Below, piece by piece: positions 1-11,500 of a stretch of DNA of 64,000 nucleotides (positions within the stretch are counted from its first letter, which is position 1; each line of letters opens with the position of its first letter). Under the pieces are notes generated by a model. The model had not been told where the DNA came from, did not search any database, and saw only the letters and a program-made list of their open reading frames with translations. Both the position numbers and the translations under genes were made by a program. Source of the DNA: Lacrimispora xylanisolvens (GTDB lineage Bacteria; Bacillota; Clostridia; Lachnospirales; Lachnospiraceae); the NCBI GenBank assembly GCA_017084465.1, contig CP070896.1, forward strand, positions 4,949,501 to 5,013,500, in the 5' to 3' direction.

Positions 1-454
1 CGCCTGCAAGACTGCCAAGACCATTGGTAATAATCTGCACAACTGCAAATGCAGCAAATATGGATGCATAGCTGCTTTTTTCAAATTGGTCTCCGATTAT
101 GCCATAAGTAGCCGGCACCACAATTCCCGCACCGATTCCCATAATGATTCTTGCAGCGATGAGCTGCAGCATGGAACTGCTGAAAGGGGCGGCGAGAGTG
201 CCTATACCGAAAAGCAGAGATCCGGCAATGAAATTATTCTTATTACCAAATCGTTCACATAGACTGCTGGATAACAGGATTACTGCGGAAGATGCCAGAA
301 TATAGCTGACATGCACCCATGAATAAAAGGCAGTGGATTGAAATTGTCTGCTGATTGCAGGCAGTGCACTGCTGAAGTATGTCTGCATGACAGTTGACGC
401 ACCCATACAGAGAAGTAATCCCGTAAGTATGGTAATCTTTTTTGATAGCTTCAT
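1..454 (-). CDS. MFS drug/proton efflux transporter, N-terminal part (runs off the window)
   Basis: The minus strand reads an open frame from the ATG at 454 to the window edge, giving about 151 residues of a major facilitator transporter. It begins MKLSKKITILTGLLLCMGAS and shows an early helix, then the loop motif ERFGNKN between helices 2 and 3 and the helix-4 segment RIIMGIGAG. This pattern fits the 12/14-helix DHA1/DHA2 drug-efflux families. A TetR gene lies 82 bases upstream in the same direction, so the pair is probably one repressor-pump unit. The substrate cannot be told. Export of the product of the adjacent NRPS cluster is possible but only inferred from position. Confidence 0.8.
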   Translation of the reverse strand, partial: MKLSKKITILTGLLLCMGASTVMQTYFSSALPAISRQFQSTAFYSWVHVSYILASSAVILLSSSLCERFGNKNNFIAGSLLFGIGTLAAPFSSSMLQLIAARIIMGIGAGIVVPATYGIIGDQFEKSSYASIFAAFAVVQIITNGLGSLAG

Positions 455-536
455 AATCGCACCCACCCCCTTTTTCTGGATTATAGCACTGTTCTGTGAA
501 AATATCAAATAATATTCATAGCTTTAATAAAAAATA

Positions 537-1112
537 TCAAATAAGATCCAGTATTAATTTTTGTATTTTTTCATACCAGAATGAAAAACCGTTGCCAATC
601 ATTTCTTTCTGCATGCATAATACAGCCAGTACGGCAACTGCGGAAGCAATCTCTTCCTCGGAAGCTTTCAGGAAATATCCTTTGCCAGCCCAGATATGTT
701 TCAGTTTTTTAATAAAGTCCAGATTGTCCTGTGATGCATATGTGTCATTGTTCCAGACCATAGATTCTAAAAGACCGCTATATTCACTGGTGTAAAATTT
801 GTTTGTAGAGGTTTTTTCCAGAAACACATTTGCCAGATCCGAAAAAAATGCCTGAGGTGTCTGATTTTCCTCGTCAATGATTGTCAGAATTTTCTGTCGT
901 ATTCTGTTGGTCTCATCCCGCAGGATTTCTTCGTAAAGAGCCTCTTTGTCTTTGTAGAAGGTGTAAAAGCCTCCCATGGAAATCCCGGCCTTTTTGGTAA
1001 TCTCCTGTATTTTGCAGTTTTTAAACCCTTCCTCCATAAACATGAGAGAAGCGATGTTCTTTATTTTTCTCTTTAATTCTTCCCGTTCTTCCTCCGTGTA
1101 AGGTCGTCCCAT
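537..1112 (-). CDS. TetR/AcrR family transcriptional repressor
   Basis: This is a 191-residue TetR-type regulator. The N-terminal 60 residues form the helix-turn-helix (KIQEITKKAGISMGGFYTFYKDKEALY), with the usual variable ligand-binding C-terminal domain. I choose the ATG at 1112 (protein starts MGRPYTEEER), because AAAGGAGG lies just upstream at proper spacing. An earlier ATG at 1136 has no such site. It precedes the MFS gene on the same strand and probably represses it. The long AT-rich gap to the NRPS cluster would hold its operator. A role in controlling the NRPS cluster cannot be excluded. Confidence 0.85.
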   Translation of the reverse strand: MGRPYTEEEREELKRKIKNIASLMFMEEGFKNCKIQEITKKAGISMGGFYTFYKDKEALYEEILRDETNRIRQKILTIIDEENQTPQAFFSDLANVFLEKTSTNKFYTSEYSGLLESMVWNNDTYASQDNLDFIKKLKHIWAGKGYFLKASEEEIASAVAVLAVLCMQKEMIGNGFSFWYEKIQKLILDLI

Positions 1113-1546
1113 GATGATTACCTCCTTTTCCAGCATGTAATTCTATATTAACTTGCCGCCTTAAATTCGTCAATATCAGATTTACTCTGATTAATTACCC
1201 AATAAATCGAAAACAAATTATTGATTTGTCGAATAGAATGAAGAAGATAAACCAAGAAAAAAAGGAAAAAAAGAAAAAATAAGTCGAAATGAAAATAAAC
1301 AGGTCGAACAATGTATGGATTTTGCGCTTAAAAGACCAAATAAACAGGAAAAGTAGATTGACAAATGAAAAACTATAGGTTAATACATGTAGTATAAATA
1401 ATCTCAGATCTGTATATTTATGAAAATTCTTAGATAAATCCAATGTTTAGTCAGTTAAAAGCTGTTTTAATGCCGATGTTCACTCAAAATACTATGGAAC
1501 AGTTTGCTTCAACTAACTAATAATGGATCGAGAAAGGGGCGGGAAT
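1113..1546. promoter_or_regulatory. Divergent intergenic region upstream of the NRPS cluster
   Basis: No convincing gene lies in these 434 bases between the divergent TetR gene and the SagB-type gene. A TTGACA hexamer at 1358-1363 could be the -35 box of a plus-strand promoter. The best -10 candidate at 17-base spacing is weak (TAATAC), so positive control by an activator is plausible. Four loosely similar TCGAA-containing words occur between 1205 and 1317. The stretch from 1240 to 1285 is almost pure purine. I see no DtxR-like operator here. Confidence 0.4.
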
Positions 1547-2536
1547 ATGAATGAGATTTACTATTGGTCTCCTGGAGTACAGTTTTATGTAAAGGAAGAG
1601 GAACTTTACGTGGAACGGTTTCGATACGGCAGACAGGCGGCTCAGTTTTTTCCAGAGTTTTATTATATGGCCCAGAATGGAGCTGGAACCGATGATCTGG
1701 AAAAGAGGTTTGAGACAGACAACAAGAGTCTGCTGAAAAATTTAATACAGGATTTTATTAAAAAGAAAATTTTGGTATGTTCAGTAATCACACCAAAGGA
1801 ACTGTTTCATAGTCAGACAAGGCTGTTTGAGAATGATTATCCGGAAACCATTCGATTTGTCAAGGAGGAATTGGAAGAGTTTAAAAAGGAGCAGTCAGGA
1901 CGGGAGCTTGTAAAAGACGGGTTGACCTATATTTTAAAGGATTCCTATTATTGCAATGACATAATTTACCGTGAAACAGTTCGGAAATTTTCAAAGAAAC
2001 CCATTACATATCATTCTTTTTCAAGAATATTGGGGGCTTTGCAAAACAGGGAGGACAGAAAGGGAACCAGATATTATCCCAGTGCGGGCGGGTTGTACCC
2101 GGTTGATGTCTATGTGCTTGTAAAACCCGGCAGAGTGGAAGGAGTGGAACAGGGATTATATTATTATAACCCCGTAATAAATGGAATTACCTTAGTTGAT
2201 AAGGGAGAAAACATCACGGATAAGTCTCAGTTTATCACCAATCAGGAGATTTTTTCGGGCTCAGCATTTACCATATATTTTCTGTACAACGCCAGATGCA
2301 GCATGCCAAAATACAGCGGTATGGGTTACTATTACGGGATTTTGGATTGCGGGATTATGACAGGCCTTATTACCCGGATCAGCGAAGAGGAGGGAATTGG
2401 GACCTGTTCCATTGGAGATATGTTATATGGGAAAATAGAATCCTGTTTTCATTTAAACAAGAGTCAGTTATTTCTGCATTCCATGGAGTGCGGTTACAAG
2501 GATGAAGCTGAGAGTGAGCAGCCAAAGGAGAAATAA
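1547..2536 (+). CDS. SagB/ThcOx-type FMN-dependent oxidase (probable thiazoline dehydrogenase)
   Basis: This 329-residue protein belongs to the SagB-type subgroup of nitroreductase-like flavoenzymes. These oxidise azoline rings to azoles in thiazole/oxazole peptides and in several NRPS pathways. The FMN-site signature RYYPSAGGLYPVDVYV lies near residue 180, and the C-terminal half has the expected GIGTCSIGDM segment. About 130 residues before it form the wHTH-like N-terminal extension usual in SagB proteins. I choose the ATG at 1547, preceded by a purine-rich GGGGCGGG site, over the one at 1523. It opens the NRPS operon and is followed after one base by the DAHP synthase. With two Cy domains downstream, oxidation of a thiazoline to a thiazole is the natural inference. 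Confidence 0.8.
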   Translation: MNEIYYWSPGVQFYVKEEELYVERFRYGRQAAQFFPEFYYMAQNGAGTDDLEKRFETDNKSLLKNLIQDFIKKKILVCSVITPKELFHSQTRLFENDYPETIRFVKEELEEFKKEQSGRELVKDGLTYILKDSYYCNDIIYRETVRKFSKKPITYHSFSRILGALQNREDRKGTRYYPSAGGLYPVDVYVLVKPGRVEGVEQGLYYYNPVINGITLVDKGENITDKSQFITNQEIFSGSAFTIYFLYNARCSMPKYSGMGYYYGILDCGIMTGLITRISEEEGIGTCSIGDMLYGKIESCFHLNKSQLFLHSMECGYKDEAESEQPKEK

Positions 2537-2537
2537 T

Positions 2538-3567
2538 ATGAGCTTTAAGCCCCTGCATAATATGCCGTCTCCGGAACAGTTAAGAGAGGAATGTCCGGTT
2601 TCTTGTAAGCTTGCCGCCAGGAAGCTGGAAAGAGACAGGGAACTAGCTGCAGTGATCCAGAATCAGACCAATAAATTTCTGGTTATTGTCGGCCCATGTT
2701 CCGCAAGTAACGAGGATGCCGTATGTGATTACGCAAGCCGCTTGTCAAAAGTCAATCAGAAATTAAATCAAAAGCTTTTTTATTATTCCGCGGATCTATA
2801 CAGCCAAACCAAGAACCAATGGATACGGTTATAAAGGAATTCTTCATTATCCCGAGACCAGTACCCATTCTGATCTTGTTAAAGGTTTGAGAGCGGCAAG
2901 AAATCTTCATTTAAGGGTTGCCGGGGAATCAGGTCTGACAACGGCTGATGAACTTCTTTATCCGGAAGCTTTTGCTTATTTTCAGGATATTGTAAGCTAT
3001 CTGGCCATAGGAGCACGGTCTGTAGAAGATCAGCAGCACCGCTTTGTTTCCAGTGGAGTGGATTGCCCCGTTGGTATGAAAAATCCCACAAACGGAAATC
3101 CAGATACTTTATTCTATTCGATTTTTGCGGCTCAGCATGGACATAAATTCATATACAGAGACAGAGAGGTAAAGAGTTCTGGAAATCCTCTGGCCCATGC
3201 CATTATCAGAGGGTACGAAAATATTATGGGAGAATATGTACCCAACTACCAATACGAGCAACTGTTAAAAATAGGGGAGAGATATAGAAAACAAAAACTT
3301 AAAAATCCCTTTATCATTTGTGATGTGAACCATGCGAACTCAGGAAAGGATTACTCCAGGGAGCCAATGATTATTTATGATGTACTGGAAAGCCGGAGAA
3401 GATCAGAAGAGATTCGGATGATAGTCAGGGGGGTAATGATAGAAAGTTTTATTGAAGCAGGAAGGCAGGAGATTTCCGGAACTGTGTATGGAAAGTCGGT
3501 TACCGATGGATGCCTTGGCTGGAATGAGACAGAAGAACTGTTGCATTACATAGCTGAACACGTATGA
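2538..3567 (+). CDS. aroF/aroG-like: 3-deoxy-7-phosphoheptulonate (DAHP) synthase, class I (frameshifted in this sequence)
   Basis: The protein condenses phosphoenolpyruvate with erythrose 4-phosphate, the first step of the shikimate pathway. The N-terminal part carries LVIVGPCSASNEDA. The second part carries AGESGLTTADELLYPEAF, YLAIGARSVEDQQHR, CPVGMKNPTNG and FIICDVNHANSGKDY, all typical of AroF/G/H enzymes. The frame breaks at a T6 run (2776-2781). Removing one T gives the conserved bridge IYTAKPRTNGYGYKG and a whole enzyme of about 343 residues. A biosynthetic-cluster copy of DAHP synthase usually raises flux to chorismate-derived aromatic building blocks. The gene is tightly coupled to the oxidase upstream and the NRPS 28 bases downstream. 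Confidence 0.9.
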
Positions 3568-3595
3568 GAATTTGAAATAAAAGGGGGAAGCATCT

Positions 3596-5500
3596 ATGAA
3601 ATCACATTTACGCGGAAAGAGTATTACGATAAAAGCACCGTTTCACACATTGCCTGATTACATGGAAAGAGCCAGGGATGACGGTTATATTGTTTTTTGC
3701 TGACAGAAAGGGAGAAGAATCCAGACTGAGATTTAAAGAGATCAGAAAGAAAGCAAAACAGCTGGGGTGTGTTATGTTAGAAATGGGAATGAAAAAAGGG
3801 GATAAGCTGGTGTTTCAGATCAGTGATCCCCAATCCTTTATCATTTCTTTCTGGGCATGCCTTTATACCGGTATTATTGCAGTACCTATAACAACTGCAG
3901 CAGAAATAAAAACAGCGAATATTAATAAAAAGCTGGAAGCTGTTCTGGAAAAGCTTGAATGGCCCCGGCTGATTCTGGAAGAAGAACTGCTGTGTACTCT
4001 TGGGGAAGATGTGAAAGCACGGGGAAATATCCTGATTTATGAGGAAATGAAAAAGCAGGCAGAAAGCAGCATTCTTTTGTTTTGTCCGGAGCAGATTACT
4101 GGAGAAGATACGGCATATATCCAGTTTTCATCGGGAAGCACCAATTCGCCAAAAGGTGTGGTATTAAAGCACAGCAATATTATTTACAATGTGGAACAGA
4201 TTGGCAGACGGCTGAATCTGACAGAAAAAGATGTTTCCGAAAGCTGGATGCCTCTGACTCATGATATGGGGCTTGTAGGATTTCATATAACGACTTTCTG
4301 CAGAGGTATGAATCAAATTATTCTATCTCCCATGAATTTCATAAAAAATCCAACCTACTTTTATCAAAAAGTAAAGGAATATAAGACTACAATTATGGGT
4401 ATGCCCAATTTTGCCTTTGACTGGTCTGTAAAAATGGTAAAAGAAAAGCATTTGAGGACTCTGGATCTTTCCAGCATCCGTGCAGTTTTAAATGGTGCAG
4501 AGCCCATTAATATTCACTCCATACAAAGGTTTAACGAGAGGTTTGCTGCCTGTGGGCTTGATCCCAATGCAATGCTTCCGGTATATGGGATGGCAGAGGC
4601 ATGCATTGGTGTAACCATCCCCCACTGCGGCGACCGTCTGGTTGAGGTGAAAAAAAGTCCGGCAGAAAAGAAAGGTTATGTTGCTGTGGGAGAACCCTTG
4701 GATGGAATCGATGTGAAAATAACAGATGAAAATGAAGAGATACTGGAGGATGGTCAGATTGGAGATATATTGATTCATGGTCCCAACTTAACCTGTGGTT
4801 ATTACGACAGTGCCCTTATCAATGAGGAAAGTTTTTCAAACGGCTATTTAAAAACCGGAGATATGGGCTTTATCAAGAATGGAAGGCTCTTTATTACCGG
4901 CAGAAAAAAAGATATGTTTTTTATTAACGGACAAAACTGCTATCTCAGTGATCTGGATATTGTTCTTTCAGAGAGTGGAATCAAAGACTGTGCTGCCGTT
5001 TATGACGATGAGGAAAATGAATTAATTGTTTTTGTCAAGCATCTGGGGATAGGGGAAAAGGCTCTGGAGACAGAGAGAAAAATAAAAGAGGTGGTTCAGA
5101 GAACGTTCCAGATCTCTGTCCGGTCTGTATTAACTGTTAACAATATTCCGAAGACCACAAGTGGTAAGGTGCAACGATATCATTTGCTGAATGATTACAG
5201 AAAAACATTTAAAAACAACGAGATCATCTGGGGAAAGAGAGAAGAAGGTTCCACTATAAGTGAGCCTCTCGCCCGGATGTGGAGGCAGATCCTTGATGCG
5301 GAACCAGCAGATACCAACAGTTTTTTTGATCTGGGGGGGGAGATTCCATTAAACTGATTGCTTTGTTAAGTGAGATAGAAGAGACCTTTGGAGTAGAGAT
5401 TGAAGTAGAAGATTTCTTAAAGCAACCTTATTTTACCTATTTGAACACCTGTGTTTCAGAGAAAAAGGACACGGTGAGAAATGATGCAGCAGATAAAAAA
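3596..5500 (+). other. NRPS loading module: fatty-acyl-AMP-ligase-like adenylation domain plus carrier protein
   Basis: The loading domain has the AMP-binding core SSGSTNSPKGVV. It also shows hallmarks of the FAAL branch: SWMPLTHDMGLVGFH, GMPNFAFDWSV, NGAEPI and the late GRKKDMFFINGQNCY. FAALs activate a carboxylic acid and pass it straight to a carrier protein without CoA. Some relatives take aryl acids. The carrier (around 5270-5480) has its phosphopantetheine serine at about 5345, inside the G8 frame break. The substrate is not readable. The DAHP synthase in the same operon favours an aromatic acid, whereas the family favours a lipid. Confidence 0.75.
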
Positions 5501-8500
5501 ATCAGGGAGTTGCCAGATACCATACCGGCAACAGAACTTCAGAAAGCTTATCTGATTGGGCGTGAAGAGGGAATTGCTACAAAGGTATTGTATGAATTAT
5601 CAACTTCATGGGAGATTGACCGGCTGGAAAAGGCAGTAAACTGCATGATAAGGAGTCAGCCTGCCCTTCGTCTGCGAATATCCAGAGAGGGGGTTATGCA
5701 CGCAGATAAAACCGGGGACTGGTACTGCATAAAAACAATGGATCTCTCCCATATGACAGAGGAAGAAAAAGCAAATGCACTGGATCAGGAGTTTGAACTT
5801 CAGAAAAGAAAGGTATTTGATACCGAAAAAGAACCGCTTTTTACCATTCAGGCCATAAAGATGAGAGCAGGTGACACGCGGCTGCTGATTCAGATGGATA
5901 TGCTGATTGCGGATGGAATGAGTCTGAAGCTTTTCGTAGATGGAATTGCAGACTATTACCAACATGAGAATCAGAGCGATCAGGAAGATCCGCGTTTTTT
6001 CCTTTACTGTCTGGAGAAGCAGGAGGAAAAACATTCCAGGCAATACAACAAAGACAGGATGTACTGGCTGGACAGACTGGAACAATTTCCATCAGCGCCT
6101 CCATTAGCTGTAAATCATATTCCCCAGGAAAATACTCAGGGATTTGGGCGAAAGACCGTTACAATTGACAAACCCAGCTGGGACAAGATAAAAGAGGAAT
6201 TGAAGAAATATTCTGTCACACCTTCTGTTCTTATTATGAGCCTGTATGCAAAGATATTGGGTTTATACAGCGGTTCCAGCCGGTTTACATTGAATGTTCC
6301 TGTGTTTAACAGAAAGAGCACCCGTGGAATGATAGATGCAATCGGAGATTTCACGTCTGTTTTACTGCTTGACATAGATTTGTCCAGGGAGAACCTGTTG
6401 GATCTTTGCACCAGCGTACAAAAAAAAAACATGCTGGAAGCATTGATGCATAAGTCCTTTGACGGAATCGAATTTATGCGGGAGATTGCAAAGGTAAGGG
6501 GAACGAAAGAAGCCAGCTTTCCAGTTGTGTTTACATCCTTGCTTTCTGATGCTTTTGAATTGAATCTGGATAAAATCGGACGTATGGTCAGAGGTTATAG
6601 CCAGACTTCCCAGGTGGAGCTGGATTGTCAGGCTTATGAGGAAAAAGGTTCTCTTGTAATAAACTGGGACTACAAAAAAGGGGTATTTGAGGGTAACATT
6701 CTGGAACGTATGTTTTCTTTGTTTTATTATGACCTGGCAGGACTTTGTACAGACACCGGATTCTCCTCTGGAATCTCAGACAGAGGCTTTCTTAAGAGGC
6801 TGCTGCATCAGGATATCGAAATGATCCATGCTTACAATACCACAGAAGAAGACATTCCTTATGTCAGTTTAAATCAACTTCTGATCCAGGCATATGGGAA
6901 ATACAAAGATAAGGCTATTTTATCCTGTGGAGAAAAAACCATGAGCTATGAACGTTTGTGGGAGAAATCAGGCAGGGTGAAAAATTATTTAAAAATGAAA
7001 GGTGTAAAGGCAGGAAGTAACGTAGCAGTAATCGGAACACGGGATTTTGATACTGTGATCAACATTCTGGGAGTAATCCGCAGCGGAGCTGCCTATATTC
7101 CAATTGATGAAATCCAGCCTGAGGAAAGACGAAAGCTGATTCTGGAAAAAAGCAGCAGCTCTGTGATTCTTGAACGTAATATGGATTATACCCATTTTGA
7201 AGATGATGGGGAACAAGAAGAACCAGTCAGTTCTCCAGACGATATTGCATATATTATATTTACTTCAGGCAGTACAGGACAGCCCAAGGGAGTCTACGTA
7301 AAACACGGCGCCGTCGTAAACACAATACTGGATATTAACAGAAAGTTCCAAGTATCAGATCAGGATGTAATTGCCTGTGTCTCTTCGATTGGCTTTGATT
7401 TGTCGGTATATGATATTTTTGGTGCCCTGATTTCAGGAGCTGAGCTGGCCCTGATACCGGATGTTCATGATACAGAGCAGATGATGACGATTCTTTCTGA
7501 AAGAGGAGTTACTGTATGGAATTCCGTACCGGCACTGTTTCAGATGCTGACAGATTGTCTGAAGAATGACAGATCAGAAAGTGAAGAGTATTTTGACGAT
7601 TATTTGGAAAGCGGTGATACTTTCCGCCGCCTGCTTTCTCTTAAGCTGGTTATGTTAAGCGGCGACTGGATTCCAAAGAATCTGATACAGGAGGCGTACG
7701 GGTATTTTGAAAATTGCCGTATGATAAGCCTGGGTGGAGCCACAGAAGCGTCAGTCTGGTCTATTTATTATGACATTAAGGAGGTAAAGAATCAGTGGAC
7801 CTCCATTCCTTACGGCTATCCTCTGGCCAATCAGAACATATATTTACTGGACGAAGTCGATGATTTTGTGCCTGTCGGTGTAAAAGGGCAGATATGCATC
7901 GGCGGAATCGGCGTGGCAGAAGGCTATTATCAGGATCAAGAAAAAACAGATGCAGCATTTTGTAAAAAAGAGGGACTGGGAAGAATATACCATACTGGTG
8001 ATTATGGAGTGTTTTCAGAAGAGGGCTGCATTCTCTTTCTGGGAAGAAAAGATGGGCAGATAAAAATCAATGGGTTCCGAATCGAACTGGGAGAGATTGA
8101 AAATGCTATCAAAGGGCTGCCTTACGTCAGCAACGCAGCCGCCCTTGTTCATGAATATAAAAGCGGAGTTAAATCCGTCTGTGCTTATGTTTGTACCAGT
8201 GAAACGATTAGTGAACGCAAAGTAAGAGATGATTTAAGCAGCATTCTCCCATATTATATGATTCCTTCCACCGTTGTTTTTCTGGAGAGGATACCGCTGA
8301 CCGGAAACGGAAAGCTGGATAGAAAAAGTCTGCCTGTCATTAAAGAGCCCGGAGAGCTTATGGACCGGGAACCACAAACTCAGACGCAAAAGGATCTTTA
8401 TGAGATCTGGAAGAAATATTTAAAAACAGATCATTTATCCGTCAGCAGGCCGTTTATGGAATTGGGAGGAGATTCCCTGACCATGATCTCGGTGGTTCAT

Positions 8501-11500
8501 GAAATTAAATCGAAATTTGGTTTAGAGGTTCCATTTCGGGAATTTATGATGGGTGGGTCCATAGAAAGTATTGCAGAATTTATTGAAAGCAGCAGGAAGA
8601 AGGGCGCAGCAGGTTTAAGGGAATACACGGCTGTTACAGGAAAACAGAGGAAAAATATGACTGCTTTCCGTTAACAGATATCCAGAAGTCATATTTGGTA
8701 GGAAGAAGCAGCGGGTTAAAAATGGGGGGCGTTTCCACTCATGCTTATTATGAGGTTGAAAATGATTTTGATATTCCCCGTCTGACCAGAAGTTTAAATA
8801 AAGTGATCTGCGCAAATCCCATGTTAAGAGCAGTGGTCAATACAGATGGTACCCAACAAATTTTAGAAAATCCGGGCTGGTTTGAGATAAAAGAACTGGA
8901 TTTAACCCGGTTGACCTCAGAAGAAAAAGAGGAAATTCTGGGAAAGGCGAGGGAAGAATATTCCCATAAAGTCTTTGAACAGAATAAGTTTCCACTGTTT
9001 GATTTTCTTGCGTATCGTCTGGCAGAAGACAGGGTAAGGCTGCTGGCAGGCTTTGATTTACTGATTGCCGATGGAATCAGCATGAGAATCCTGATCAGAG
9101 AGGTTATGAGACTGTATGAGGATGAACATATCGTCCTCAGTGAGAATACCTTTACATTCCGTGACTACATACTTTCCGTAGAGGAAATGAAAAAAAGTCC
9201 CTATTATAAAACAGCAGAAGACTATTGGAAAAAACAGGCGGAATGCTTTTCAGGAGCGCCGGATCTTCCAATGATTCAGACCCCGGACGAAATTGAGAAA
9301 CCGGTATTTCGCAGACTGATTCATAAAATATCCACTGAAAAATGGCAGGCTCTGAAAGAAAAAATAAAGGGGCATTCTTTCACTGCATCCACATTTCTCA
9401 TGACACTATATGGCAGAATTCTTGCCGCTTACAGCAATCGAAATACCGTTACCTTAAACGTCACAGTATTTACGAGGTTTCCATTTCACCAGGCAGTAAA
9501 AAACATGATTGGAGATTTTACATCTGTCATGCTTTTGGATATCAACGGCGAGTCTGTAGAATTGTGGGAAGAGTGCTTAAACGTACAGAGGAAGATCACC
9601 GAGAACTTAGAGCACATGGAATACGATGGAGTAAGTGTAATCAGAGAGGTTTCCAAAAGGCAGAATCGGGTGGGGGGAACTTTTATTTCCTTTCGTTTTT
9701 ACAGGTATGATCTTTGAGAATGAGGACGGAATCAGTCTGGAAAATATGGGTAAACTGGTGTACAGCGTAAGCCAGACATCTCAGGTTTATCTGGATTGCC
9801 AGGTAATGACAGGCAGTGACGGACTTAGTATTACCTGGGATTATGCACAGCAGTTATTTGACCCGGTTATGATGGAGCGGATGTTTGAACGTTTTACCGC
9901 TATTATTGAAGCAGCTGGTGAGGGAAGCATGCTTTCAGAGAGAGAGTCAGCATTTGTGGATCAATATAATCAGACGGATTGTGATATGGAATCCATAACG
10001 CTGACAGAGGCATTTGAAAAACAGGTCCTTTTAAGGGGAGACCATATCGCACTGGTCACCGGGGAAGGAACTTATACGTATCAGATGATCAACGATATGG
10101 CTGAAAAAATGGCAGCAGGATTAAAAAGAAGAGGGCTAAGAAATGGGGATAAGGCTGCAGTATACGAATACAGGAATGCGCAGACAATAGCTGCAATTCT
10201 TGCGGTTTTAAAATGTGGGGGTGTCTACGTTCCCATCAGCCCGGGTATTCCGGAGAACCGGAAAGAATATATTCTGGAGAACAGTGGCAGTAAGCTGGAA
10301 ATTACGGCTGATCTGGCTGAAGAACTTAAGCAGGAATCAGGCTGCTTACATAAGGAAATCGAAACAGAGGCAGATGACACTGCTTATATCATCTATACAT
10401 CAGGCAGCACTGGTGTTCCAAAGGGGGGTTGTGATCACACACCGGGAGGCTATGAATACCATTTTGGATGTAAACAGAAGGTTTGAAATTACGGAAAATG
10501 ATAGAATATTTGGAGTATCCTCTTTTACTTTTGATTTATCCGTATATGATATTTTCGGAACCTTTGCGGCAGGTGCAGCTTTGATTCTGGCCGGGGATAA
10601 TAAAAATACGGAAGAACTAAACCGGCTTGTCAGTGAGGAGGAAGTCACTGTATGGAATTCCGTACCTGCACTTTTTGAACTCCTATTATCCGTCAGAGAA
10701 ACGGCTGAAGAAAACTACTTCGATGAGATTAATCAGGAACTGGAGGTAAAGTTTGAACAGACAGAATCCTTACGGATTGTCATGCTCAGTGGAGATTATA
10801 TACCAGTGGATTTACCGGACCGGATCAGAAACAGGTATGAAAACGCCAGAGTAATCAGTCTTGGCGGCGCGACAGAAGGGTCCATCTGGTCCATTTACTA
10901 TCCGGTTAATAGGGTAGAACCCACATGGACGACCATACCATATGGATATCCGCTGGGAAACCAGAAGCTTTATATCCTGAATGACAACCAGAAAATCTGT
11001 CCCATTGGTGTTCCGGGAGAGATTGTCATTGGCGGAGCAGGAGTAGCACAGGGGTACTGCAATGACCCGGAAAAAACCTCCCGATCATTTCTTGAGACTG
11101 CGTCTCTTGGAAGAATATACAGGACCGGAGATATGGGAGTATTGACTGAAAAAGGGTATATTGATTTCCTGGGAAGAAGAGACAATCAGGTGAAAATAAA
11201 TGGCTACCGGGTGGAATTAGGCGAAATTGAATCAGCCATGCTCCGCTTTGAGGGTGTGAAACGTGCAGTGGGCACAGTCAGTGCAGACAATAGAAACAGG
11301 CTGATTGCATGCTTTACTTCAGATGAAAAAATACCTGTTGAACGGATCCGTGAATTTCTTACTGATAAGCTGCCTTATTATATGATGCCTGCTCTGATCA
11401 GACAAATTGAAACCATTCCTCTTACTGCTAACGGGAAAATAGATAGAAAACAGCTGAGCTATATGGACAAGCTGCCTGATGAACGAATCGTTCTTGCTCC

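Noticed and set aside
1205..1317. Four loose TCGAA-containing words before the NRPS cluster.
   Set aside because: Spacing is irregular and flanks do not match, so I do not call an operator.
1195..1443. An 82-residue minus-strand open frame rich in Phe, Ser and Leu.
   Set aside because: It comes from the A-rich plus-strand intergenic sequence, has no ribosome site and lies in the promoter region of the NRPS cluster.
8674..8695. A real gene boundary splitting the NRPS into two proteins.
   Set aside because: The carrier-to-Cy linker continues in the adjacent frame through FPLTDIQKSYLVGR. There is no ribosome site or proper start.
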